A DNA stretch of 64,000 nucleotides, taken from NCBI GenBank assembly GCA_902599995.1, contig CACKHN010000004.1, forward strand, positions 1 to 64,000, read 5' to 3'. The translations under genes and the position numbers were made by a program. The notes under the pieces are model-generated. The model searched no databases. It was not told where the DNA came from and saw only the letters and a program-made list of their open reading frames with translations. Below, piece by piece: positions 14,324 to 21,411 of the stretch (its first letter is position 1; every line of letters begins with the position of its first letter). The stretch comes from an uncultured Pelagibacteraceae bacterium. GTDB taxonomy: Bacteria; Pseudomonadota; Alphaproteobacteria; Pelagibacterales; Pelagibacteraceae.

Positions 14324-15364
14324 ATGACTAAAGTTGGCGAACATATAACTCTAGATATTATAGGAACTACCAAAGAGTATGATCCCTCTGTCTTTGAAAA
14401 AGTTATTTACGACATAGCTAAAGCTGCTAAAGTAACAATACTTAATATTTCTAAGTATAAGTTTGAACCACAAGGTTTTACAATTTTAGCATTGTTAGCA
14501 GAAAGCCATATTAGTTTTCATACTTTTCCAGAAAAAGGCGTTATAAGTTTTGATTTTTTTACATGCGGAAAAATAAATCCTTCTGTGGCCGTAGAAATTA
14601 TTAAAAAAGAATTTGAACATACGAGAATAGTTAAAAAAGAATTTAATAGAGATACTAAGTCTCTTTATCCTGATATTTATAGCTCACCAGGACTGCAAAA
14701 ATCATATGTCGTAAATAAAGTTTTAGAGGATTTTAAATCAAAAGTAGGTCAACATATTGAAATTTTGGAGTTAGAACAATTTGGCAAATCTCTTTTTATT
14801 GATGGTGAAATCCAAGTAGCAACTACGGACGAACATTTATACAGTTCAACATTTGTTGGTGCAGGTTTAGACTTAAATCATAACAATGAGAGAGCTGCTA
14901 TAATTGGTGGAGGAGATGGTGGAGTTGCGAGAGAGTGCATATCAAAAAATTTTAATTTTATAGATTGGTATGAATTAGATCCTGAGGTTGTTGATGTATG
15001 TCATAAACATCTTGGCGATATTGGAAAAAAAGCAACTGAAAAAAATTCTGTTAAGTGTGTTTGGGGAGACGCCTTTGAAAGTATTAAGTCTGTAAGTGAT
15101 GATACTTACGATCATATTTATGTTGATTTAAATGACGATCAATTTTGTATTGATTTAGCATCCAAAAATATGGAATCCTTAGTTCGAATTTTAAAACCAA
15201 AAGGAGTTATCACTACACAAGTTGGTAGCCAAGATAAAAAACCACAGCAGGTTGAAAATTGGTTGAATGTTTTTAATCAAAATTTTGGAAACACTAAATT
15301 ATCAAGAGTTTACATACCAAGTTTTGATTGTTCTTGGAATTTCTCTTCCTCAATAAATCATTAA
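14324..15364 (+). CDS. speDE: Bifunctional S-adenosylmethionine decarboxylase / spermidine synthase fusion
   Basis: Residues 1 to about 115 are a bacterial SpeD. LLAESHISFHTFPE contains the self-cleavage site between Glu60 and Ser61, which makes the pyruvoyl cofactor, and CGKINPSVAVE follows. From about residue 130 the protein is a spermidine synthase (SpeE): QHIEILELEQFGKSLFIDGE, TTDEHLYSS, AAIIGGGDGGVARE (decarboxylated-SAM site) and YDHIYVDLNDD. The 346-residue fusion would make decarboxylated SAM and use it at once for aminopropyl transfer to putrescine or a related amine, releasing methylthioadenosine. A CAGGAG ribosome-binding site precedes the start. The adjacent nucleosidase and apt fit by-product salvage. 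Confidence 0.9.
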   Translation: MTKVGEHITLDIIGTTKEYDPSVFEKVIYDIAKAAKVTILNISKYKFEPQGFTILALLAESHISFHTFPEKGVISFDFFTCGKINPSVAVEIIKKEFEHTRIVKKEFNRDTKSLYPDIYSSPGLQKSYVVNKVLEDFKSKVGQHIEILELEQFGKSLFIDGEIQVATTDEHLYSSTFVGAGLDLNHNNERAAIIGGGDGGVARECISKNFNFIDWYELDPEVVDVCHKHLGDIGKKATEKNSVKCVWGDAFESIKSVSDDTYDHIYVDLNDDQFCIDLASKNMESLVRILKPKGVITTQVGSQDKKPQQVENWLNVFNQNFGNTKLSRVYIPSFDCSWNFSSSINH

Positions 15365-15422
15365 TTTTCTTTTTAATTATTAAATTTTATGAAATAATTA
15401 TCTCTTAAGTAAGGAGAAAATA

Positions 15423-16274
15423 ATGAATATATTTAAAAAAACTATTTTAAAAGTTCTTGTCTTTCTTTTTGTTGTTGGAAATGCATACGCTGACAAAATA
15501 AAAATTGGAACTGAAGGAGCTTACCCTCCATGGAATTCAAAAGATGCAGCAGGTAACCTAATAGGTTTCGAAGTTGAGCTTGCTCAAGAATTATGTGCAA
15601 TCATGAAACATGATTGCACAATTGTTGAACAAGATTGGGATGGAATGATACCAGCTTTATTAATGAGAAAGTTCGATGCGATCATGGCAGGAATGTCTAT
15701 TACTGCCGAAAGACAAAAAACAATTACTTTTTCTCAAGGTTATGCAGACGAAGTAGCGTCTCTTGCAGTAATGAAGGGTTCAAACTTAGAAGGAATTGAT
15801 ACTCCAGAAGGTATAAACCTATCTTTAGGAGGGTCTGATGTTAAAAAAGCTCTTAAAACTTTAACAGGTGCTCTTGATGGTAAAACAGTTTGTACACAAA
15901 CAGGAACTATTCACCAAAACTTTTTAGACTCTGGTGATGTAGGCAATGTAAATGTTAGAACTTATAAAACTCAAGATGAGGTTAATCTTGATCTAACTTC
16001 TGGTAGATGTGATGTTGCTTTAGCGGCGGCAGTAGCTTTTACTGACTATGCTGATAAATCAGGTAAACCAGTTGTTTTAGTCGGTCCAACTTTCTCAGGT
16101 GGTGCATTTGGCAACGGAGTCGGTGTTGGTATCAGACAAGGTGGAGACGATGCAATTGGAAAAAGAGATGCAAAACTTCTAAAAGACTTCAATAAAGCAA
16201 TTAATACTGCTAGAAAAAAAGGAATTATAAGCAAACTTGCTATTAAACACTTTGGTTTCGACGCATCTATGTAA
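15423..16274 (+). CDS. ABC transporter substrate-binding protein, basic amino acid/opine type
   Basis: The 283-residue protein has a signal peptide (hydrophobic core at residues 9-20, cut near NAYA-D) and a family 3 solute-binding fold. IGTEGAYPPWNSKDAAGNLIGFEVELAQ is split across the standard ligand motif, followed by DWDGMIPALLMRKFDAIMAGMSIT. It resembles lysine/arginine/ornithine and octopine/nopaline binding proteins. A strong AAGGAG ribosome-binding site precedes the start. It heads an operon with two permease genes and follows the polyamine synthesis gene. A ligand among basic amino acids, opines or polyamine precursors is plausible but not proven. Confidence 0.85.
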   Translation: MNIFKKTILKVLVFLFVVGNAYADKIKIGTEGAYPPWNSKDAAGNLIGFEVELAQELCAIMKHDCTIVEQDWDGMIPALLMRKFDAIMAGMSITAERQKTITFSQGYADEVASLAVMKGSNLEGIDTPEGINLSLGGSDVKKALKTLTGALDGKTVCTQTGTIHQNFLDSGDVGNVNVRTYKTQDEVNLDLTSGRCDVALAAAVAFTDYADKSGKPVVLVGPTFSGGAFGNGVGVGIRQGGDDAIGKRDAKLLKDFNKAINTARKKGIISKLAIKHFGFDASM

Positions 16275-16283
16275 TTAATTTAA

Positions 16284-16315
16284 GATTAGGCGGCTATAAT
16301 ATATAGTCGCCAATC
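16284..16315 (+). other. Intercistronic hairpin before the permease gene
   Basis: GATTAGGCGGCTATA pairs with TATAGTCGCCAATC with one bulged A and one G-U pair, leaving a tiny loop. The hairpin ends 3 bp before the permease start at 16319, with no T-run and no ribosome-binding site. It could protect the upstream binding-protein mRNA or limit permease translation. Confidence 0.6.
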
Positions 16316-16318
16316 TAT

Positions 16319-17011
16319 ATGGAACTTCTCGCATTTGGTAAATCTGGTTGGGGTGATGAGCTTTTTTATGCAACCCTAATGACAATAGCTGTTTCTGTTA
16401 CAGCAATGCTTATTGGGTTTTTTTTTGCATTAATTTTTACACCTTCAAAGCTATCTAAATACAAATTCTTTAATCTAATTGGAAATTTTTACACAACAGT
16501 TATTCGTGGTGTGCCTGAGTTATTAGTTATCTATCTTTTTTTTTTTGGTGGAAGTGGAGCAATAATGTATGTGGCATCTATTTTTGGATATTATGAATAT
16601 ATCGAAATCAATGCATTCATTACTGGATCAATTGCAATAGGAATTATTTCAGGTGCTTATTCGACTGAAGTTTTTAGAGGTGCTATTCAGTCTATTGATA
16701 AAGGTCAGTTTGAGGCAGCAAAAGTTTTGGGAATAAATAAATTTACCCAGTTTTATAAAATAATTTTACCTCAAATGCTAAGACTGGCTATACCTAACTT
16801 AAGTAATGTTTGGCAAATTACTTTAAAAGATACTTCATTAATTTCTGTCACTGGACTTGTTGAAATTATGAGACAGTCTTACATTGCTGCAGGGTCTACA
16901 AGGGATCCTTTACTCTTTTATAGTTTTGCAGCAGTTTTATATTTGATGCTTACATATTTAAGTATGAAAATTATTAACAGATTAGAGATTAAATATAGCA
17001 GGGGGTATTGA
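16319..17011 (+). CDS. Amino-acid ABC transporter permease (HisQ/OccQ type)
   Basis: The 230-residue inner-membrane protein belongs to the HisM/HisQ permease family. It has about five hydrophobic segments, the early motif VIRGVPELLVIYLFFFG, and the EAA loop EAAKVLGINKFTQFYKIILP that docks with an ATPase. The start ATG lies 3 bp after a strong hairpin and has no visible ribosome-binding site, so translation may depend on events upstream. It overlaps the next permease gene by one base (TGATG). The pair would form the membrane channel for the binding protein at 15423. No ATPase gene follows. Confidence 0.88.
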   Translation: MELLAFGKSGWGDELFYATLMTIAVSVTAMLIGFFFALIFTPSKLSKYKFFNLIGNFYTTVIRGVPELLVIYLFFFGGSGAIMYVASIFGYYEYIEINAFITGSIAIGIISGAYSTEVFRGAIQSIDKGQFEAAKVLGINKFTQFYKIILPQMLRLAIPNLSNVWQITLKDTSLISVTGLVEIMRQSYIAAGSTRDPLLFYSFAAVLYLMLTYLSMKIINRLEIKYSRGY

Positions 17012-17688
17012 TGGATTTTGATCTAATGTTCACTAGTTTACCTAAACTTTTAGGAGCAACTCTTGTAACTTTAAAATTGTTATCAGCATCTTTATTCTTT
17101 GGATTGATTGTCGGACTTTTGTTTGCAATATTAAGATTAAAGAAAAATATATTTATAAATAAATTTGCTTATGGATATTCTTATTTGTTTAGAGGAACTC
17201 CTTTACTAGTTCAAATTTTCATAATTTATTTTGGATTAGGACAAATTGAATATTTAAGGTCAACATTTTTGTGGGTTATTTTAAAAGAACCTTATTGGTG
17301 TGCAATTATAGCTTTTACTTTGAATACGGGTGCCTATACATCAGAAATATTAAGATCAGCTTTTCAGACAATAAAGCCAGGTATAGTTGAAGCAGGTAAA
17401 AGCTTGGGGATATCAAATAAAATTATATTCTATAAAATACAAATACCGATAGCTATTAGACAGTCTCTACCAGCTTACGGAAATGAAATTATATTAATGA
17501 TGAAGGGAACTTCTCTTGCAAGCACAGTAACATTAATGGATTTAACTGGTGTTGCAAAGTATATTATCTCAACAACCTTTAAACCAATTGAAGTATTTAT
17601 TGTTGCAGGTGGAATATACTTATTTATGACTTTTATTATTCACAATGTAATTAAGTTCTTAGAAAAGAAATATTCGTTTAATAATTAG
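17011..17688 (+). CDS. Amino-acid ABC transporter permease (HisM/OccM type)
   Basis: The second permease of the importer has 225 residues from the ATG that overlaps the previous stop codon (TGATG); a TTG one codon earlier is less likely. Family motifs are YLFRGTPLLVQIFIIYFGLG, NTGAYTSEILRSAFQTIKPG and the EAA loop EAGKSLGISNKIIFYKIQIP. About five membrane segments are expected. The 3' end overlaps the convergent DUF6165 gene by 11 bp. The usual third partner, a HisP-like ATPase, is missing here, so the complex must use an ATPase encoded elsewhere. Confidence 0.88.
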   Translation: MDFDLMFTSLPKLLGATLVTLKLLSASLFFGLIVGLLFAILRLKKNIFINKFAYGYSYLFRGTPLLVQIFIIYFGLGQIEYLRSTFLWVILKEPYWCAIIAFTLNTGAYTSEILRSAFQTIKPGIVEAGKSLGISNKIIFYKIQIPIAIRQSLPAYGNEIILMMKGTSLASTVTLMDLTGVAKYIISTTFKPIEVFIVAGGIYLFMTFIIHNVIKFLEKKYSFNN

Positions 17689-18067
17689 TATATTCTTTAA
17701 TCTCTTTTATTTTTGATCCAGTATAATTATTTATTTCCAACTTAATTTTTGCTCTTTTATCGTTTAAAAAATGAACATCCCTTGAAAGTTTAATAAATTT
17801 ATCTGTGAAATTTTGATCTTTTTCACATTGTCTTTTTTCATCTTCAATCACCCAGAGTTTTGTATTGATCTCTTTTAATGAAGAAAAAAGTTTATTTAGT
17901 TTTTCATCAGATTTAACATTTTTATTTATTTGATCATTTAGAACCGAATGCTCTTCTTTAATATATCTAAGTTTCTCAAGATCTTTAATTTTATTTTGTT
18001 TGATTTCTAAAATTGAAATTTTATCTAACAGCTCACCAACAGATACTTCAACCAGAATTTTATTCAT
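17678..18067 (-). CDS. DUF6165-like small helical protein
   Basis: The 129-residue protein starts VEVSVGELLDKISILEIKQNKI and continues with highly charged helices rich in Lys, Glu and Asn, consistent with a coiled coil. The N-terminal pattern is that of the uncharacterised DUF6165 family, which is often found next to glycosyltransferases. Here it diverges from a GT9 glycosyltransferase gene with only 32 bp between starts. A helper role in glycan synthesis is suggested only by that neighbourhood. Confidence 0.65.
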   Translation of the reverse strand: MNKILVEVSVGELLDKISILEIKQNKIKDLEKLRYIKEEHSVLNDQINKNVKSDEKLNKLFSSLKEINTKLWVIEDEKRQCEKDQNFTDKFIKLSRDVHFLNDKRAKIKLEINNYTGSKIKEIKEYTNY

Positions 18068-18099
18068 AAATAAATATACTATGTTAAGTTGTTTTAAAT

Positions 18100-19050
18100 A
18101 TGTCTAATATTTTAATTATTAAACATGGTTCTTTAGGAGATATAGCTCAAGCTTGTGGAGCAATTCAAGATATTTCTGAAAATCATCCAGATGATCAAAT
18201 TTATTTGTTAACGACAAAACCTTATTATGATCTTTTTAAAAAAAATCCACATGTTTCAAATATTATTTTAGATAAGCGATTATCAAGATTAAATTTGATT
18301 TATTTATATTCACTTATGAAAGAAATTAAAAAATATAGTTTTTCAAGAGTTTTTGATCTTCAAAATTCAAGCAGAACATCATTTTATAAAAGAATTTTAT
18401 TTCCTAAAGTGAGTAAAGAAAAATGGTCTTCATCAGAGACCACTTTGCCTAAAGATAAATCTAAAGAAGATTTTGACCAATACAGTGTACTAGAAAGGTT
18501 TGATCATCAGCTAAAAGCATCAGGCTTAAAAACAAATAAAACTTTAACACCTGATTTTTCATGGAGCACTATGGATATATCTGAAATAAAGAATTATTAT
18601 GAACTTGAAAATTATATTGTTCTTTTTCCGTTTTGTTCACCACATTTAACTTTAAAGAAATGGCCTTACTATGACGAATTAATTAAATTGATAAATGAAA
18701 AATATAAAGATGAATTTAAAATTATTATAGCTCCAGGGCCAAATGAAATTAATGATGCCAGCAGTCTAAATGTATTATGTATTTTAGATAATGGTAAGGC
18801 TTTAAATATTTCTCAACTTTCTTCTCTAATCAAAAATAGTTCTTTTGTTATTGCCAATGACACAGGACCAGCTCACATAGCTGCTCATTTAGGTTGCCGT
18901 GGTTTAGCTTTGTTTGGCTCTCACACCTCAGCTTATAAAGTGAATATAGAAACTGAAAATTTTAAAGCTATTCAAGTTTCAGATCTATCAAAACTTTCTG
19001 CACAAAAAGTATTTGAAAAATTAAATAATTCCCTAGAGCTTTATAAGTAA
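18100..19050 (+). CDS. Glycosyltransferase family 9 (heptosyltransferase-like)
   Basis: The 316-residue enzyme begins ILIIKHGSLGDIAQACGAI, the typical GT9 N-terminus in which the Asp near GSLGD is catalytic. The C-terminal half has FPFCSPHLTLKKWPYY and IANDTGPAHIAAHLGCRGLALFG, the nucleotide-sugar binding block. It has no signal peptide or membrane segment. GT9 enzymes add sugars to lipopolysaccharide core or other surface glycans at the cytoplasmic face. It pairs divergently with the DUF6165 gene. The sugar is unknown. Confidence 0.85.
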   Translation: MSNILIIKHGSLGDIAQACGAIQDISENHPDDQIYLLTTKPYYDLFKKNPHVSNIILDKRLSRLNLIYLYSLMKEIKKYSFSRVFDLQNSSRTSFYKRILFPKVSKEKWSSSETTLPKDKSKEDFDQYSVLERFDHQLKASGLKTNKTLTPDFSWSTMDISEIKNYYELENYIVLFPFCSPHLTLKKWPYYDELIKLINEKYKDEFKIIIAPGPNEINDASSLNVLCILDNGKALNISQLSSLIKNSSFVIANDTGPAHIAAHLGCRGLALFGSHTSAYKVNIETENFKAIQVSDLSKLSAQKVFEKLNNSLELYK

Positions 19051-19051
19051 A

Positions 19052-20134
19052 TTATTTTAATTGACTTTTTTTTACAAAAACATTCCCTGACATTATTAGT
19101 CTCGCATTTCTTGTTGTGCTGACTTTTATATCTTCAATCATTTCATTGTTATAAAAAACCTCATAATCGATTTTTAATAAACCGGAGGGGTGCTCAATTG
19201 TAAAAAGTCCCTTATCTGAAAAGTTATTGTAGAATTCTGAACAAACAGTACCTTTTGATTTGCATGCTGCTAATAAAGCCATTGATCCTGTCACCGCATA
19301 GGCTGGGTGACAATTCCATGGCATAAAATATCTTGAGCTTATATCAGCAGATTTAGAATTATTTACAATTGCAGTTTTAGGAATCACTGAATTTGCTACA
19401 TCACCTAAACCAACTTCTTTTGCAATCTTAATTCGTACAGAATCCATTTTGTTAATAAGATTTTTATTATTATTTAACTTTTCAAAAGTCTCATTTTCAC
19501 TTAATCCTAGGTCAGAGCTTTTAAAAATCACCATAGGCACAGCACAATCAACAAGTGTAAAATTAATTCCATCTATTTGATCTTGTGAATTACCAGATGG
19601 AAATAACTTTTTAGTTTGTGAACCAATTATATTTAAAAATTTTAATTTAATAGGTGAGCCGGCAGTTGGAACTCCATCAATTAAATAATCTCCGTCATAT
19701 TCTACAATTTTATTGGGCGTTTTTACAATCTGTTCTATTTTCATCCCAGTATTTTTATCTCTTACTACCACTGAGGTTTCACCATCTTTTGCTTTTACTA
19801 ATCCTTTCTCAACAGCATAAGGTCCAACACCTACTAAAATATTGCCACATGACGGTTTTGTATCTACTATCGGTTCATCAACTTTTACTTGCGCAAAATA
19901 ATAATCAACATCAATTCCATCTTCTTTTGATTTATCAATAATTGCTACTTTACTTTTGACTGGTTCTGCACCACCTAATCCATCAATTTGTCTAATATCT
20001 GGTGAACCCATAACTGCTAGCAGAATTTTATCTCTTTGCGATACATCCTCAGGTAAATCTTTTTTTAAAAAATATGGACCTCTAGAAGTACCGCCTCTCA
20101 TAAACATACAAGGTATTTTAATCTGATCACTCAT
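19052..20134 (-). CDS. PrpF/GalD-type isomerase (methylaconitate or 4-oxalomesaconate class)
   Basis: The 360-residue protein has the PrpF family start IPCMFMRGGTSRGPYFLKKD and the motif IDGLGGAEPVKSKVAII, then TKPSCGNILVGVGPYAVEKG. The Cys in this last segment is one of the residue pair used by proton-transfer isomerases of the diaminopimelate-epimerase fold. Relatives isomerise 2-methylaconitate (PrpF) or 4-oxalomesaconate (GalD). It diverges from the TTT transporter genes at 20284, so its substrate may be related to an imported tricarboxylate. The window also has prpB and prpC, but far away. Confidence 0.82.
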   Translation of the reverse strand: MSDQIKIPCMFMRGGTSRGPYFLKKDLPEDVSQRDKILLAVMGSPDIRQIDGLGGAEPVKSKVAIIDKSKEDGIDVDYYFAQVKVDEPIVDTKPSCGNILVGVGPYAVEKGLVKAKDGETSVVVRDKNTGMKIEQIVKTPNKIVEYDGDYLIDGVPTAGSPIKLKFLNIIGSQTKKLFPSGNSQDQIDGINFTLVDCAVPMVIFKSSDLGLSENETFEKLNNNKNLINKMDSVRIKIAKEVGLGDVANSVIPKTAIVNNSKSADISSRYFMPWNCHPAYAVTGSMALLAACKSKGTVCSEFYNNFSDKGLFTIEHPSGLLKIDYEVFYNNEMIEDIKVSTTRNARLIMSGNVFVKKSQLK

Positions 20135-20194
20135 GCAAAAATTTTTATTATATATATTGTTTAAAGTATATTAAATATGACTGAATTTATATTG

Positions 20195-20213
20195 TTTTAG
20201 ATTTGTTCTAAAA
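20195..20213. promoter_or_regulatory. Inverted repeat between the PrpF-like and tctC genes
   Basis: TTTTAGA (20195-20201) and TCTAAAA (20207-20213) are perfect 7-bp inverted arms around TTTGT. It sits in the 149-bp divergent intergenic region, where a regulator controlling both genes would bind. In AT-rich DNA such symmetry can arise by chance. Confidence 0.3.
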
Positions 20214-20283
20214 TATAGGTATTGTAACTTTTATCAAATAGATCTAAGTTTCAATAAATTAAAATAATTAGAGGGGATAATAA

Positions 20284-21345
20284 ATGTTAAAAAAAGTATT
20301 AGCAGTTTTTGCTGCTTCTTTATTTTCAGTCACTGCTGCGTTAGCTGTAGATTACTCTGGAAAAACTGTTACCATGTGGATACCTTTTAAAGCGGGTGGT
20401 GGATCAGATACTTGGGCTAGAGCAATTGGACCAGCATTCAGCGCGAACTTACCAGGCAATCCAACAGTAGTTGTAAAAAACGTTACTGACGGAAAAGCAA
20501 TTGGTGCATCAAATAAATATTTTGCTGAGCATGGAAAAGATAAAGATGGAATGGTTGTATTTGGTACTTCTGGTTCTGTACAAATGCCATTTATCTTTAA
20601 AGATGAAAGAGTTAGATATCAGTATAAAAATATGGTTCCAATTTTTGCAAGTGGAACAGGTGGAGTTGTTTATGTTAGAAAAGACATGGGTGTAACTGAT
20701 ATAATTAAGGACTTTGATAAACTTAAGGGACAAAAACTTGTTTATGGATCACAAGGAAAAACTTCGTTAGATGCTGTTCCAATTTTAGCATTTGATATGT
20801 TGGGTTTACCTGTGAATGTTGTTTATGGTATGAAAGGTAGAAAAGCGGGAAGAGCTGCTATCTTGAGAGGTGAAACTACAATTGATTACCAAACTACTGC
20901 ATCATATTTAAAACATGTTAAGCCTTTAGTTGAAAAAGGAGAAATGGTAGCTGTTATGACTTGGGGAGCTCCATCTGGCGGTGAAGTTTCTAGAGATCCA
21001 AACTTTCCAGACCTACCGGCATTTCCTGAAGTTTATGAAGCAGTAACAGGAAATAAATTTAAAGGTACAGAAGCTAAATCTTGGACTGCATTATTTTACG
21101 CTGGATTTGCAACACAAAAATACGTGATGCTTCCAAAATCAGCTAAAAGAGATGTTGTTAAAGCTTGGCAGAACGCGGCAGCAGCAATCGTTAACGATCC
21201 TGCAGCTATGAAAGTTTTAAATAAAAAACTTGGTAAATATGATCAAGTTACTGGTTCTAAAGCTTTAAAATCTGCTTTAAAAAAAGCTACTTCTATAGAT
21301 AGTAAGTCTGAAAAATTCTTACAATCTTGGAAAGATACCAAATAA
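20284..21345 (+). CDS. tctC: Tripartite tricarboxylate transporter substrate-binding protein (TctC)
   Basis: The 353-residue periplasmic protein has a signal peptide (residues 1-21, cut near ALA-VDYSG) and the TctC/Bug fold, with VTMWIPFKAGGGSDTWARAIGP and NVTDGKAIGASNKYFAEHG. It delivers carboxylates to the TctAB membrane complex encoded next. A GAGGGG ribosome-binding site precedes the start. The gene is followed by a perfect intrinsic terminator at 21364-21395, so most transcripts probably stop there. The ligand is unknown; the divergent PrpF-type isomerase hints at an unsaturated or branched tricarboxylate. Confidence 0.88.
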   Translation: MLKKVLAVFAASLFSVTAALAVDYSGKTVTMWIPFKAGGGSDTWARAIGPAFSANLPGNPTVVVKNVTDGKAIGASNKYFAEHGKDKDGMVVFGTSGSVQMPFIFKDERVRYQYKNMVPIFASGTGGVVYVRKDMGVTDIIKDFDKLKGQKLVYGSQGKTSLDAVPILAFDMLGLPVNVVYGMKGRKAGRAAILRGETTIDYQTTASYLKHVKPLVEKGEMVAVMTWGAPSGGEVSRDPNFPDLPAFPEVYEAVTGNKFKGTEAKSWTALFYAGFATQKYVMLPKSAKRDVVKAWQNAAAAIVNDPAAMKVLNKKLGKYDQVTGSKALKSALKKATSIDSKSEKFLQSWKDTK

Positions 21346-21363
21346 AAGTTTAATACAATATTT

Positions 21364-21395
21364 AAAAAAAAGGGGGCCATGCCCCCTTTTTTTTT
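21364..21395 (+). terminator. Intrinsic terminator between tctC and tctA
   Basis: GGGGGC (21372-21377), loop CAT, GCCCCC (21381-21386), then nine T residues; the A-run before the stem makes it bidirectional. An ATG lies in the loop region at 21379 but is not a credible start. Confidence 0.92.
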
Positions 21396-21411
21396 ATATG
21401 TTATAAACATT

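Noticed and set aside
21379..21411. Earlier start for tctA
   Set aside because: The ATG is inside a perfect terminator hairpin; the protein from 21412 matches the TctA start.
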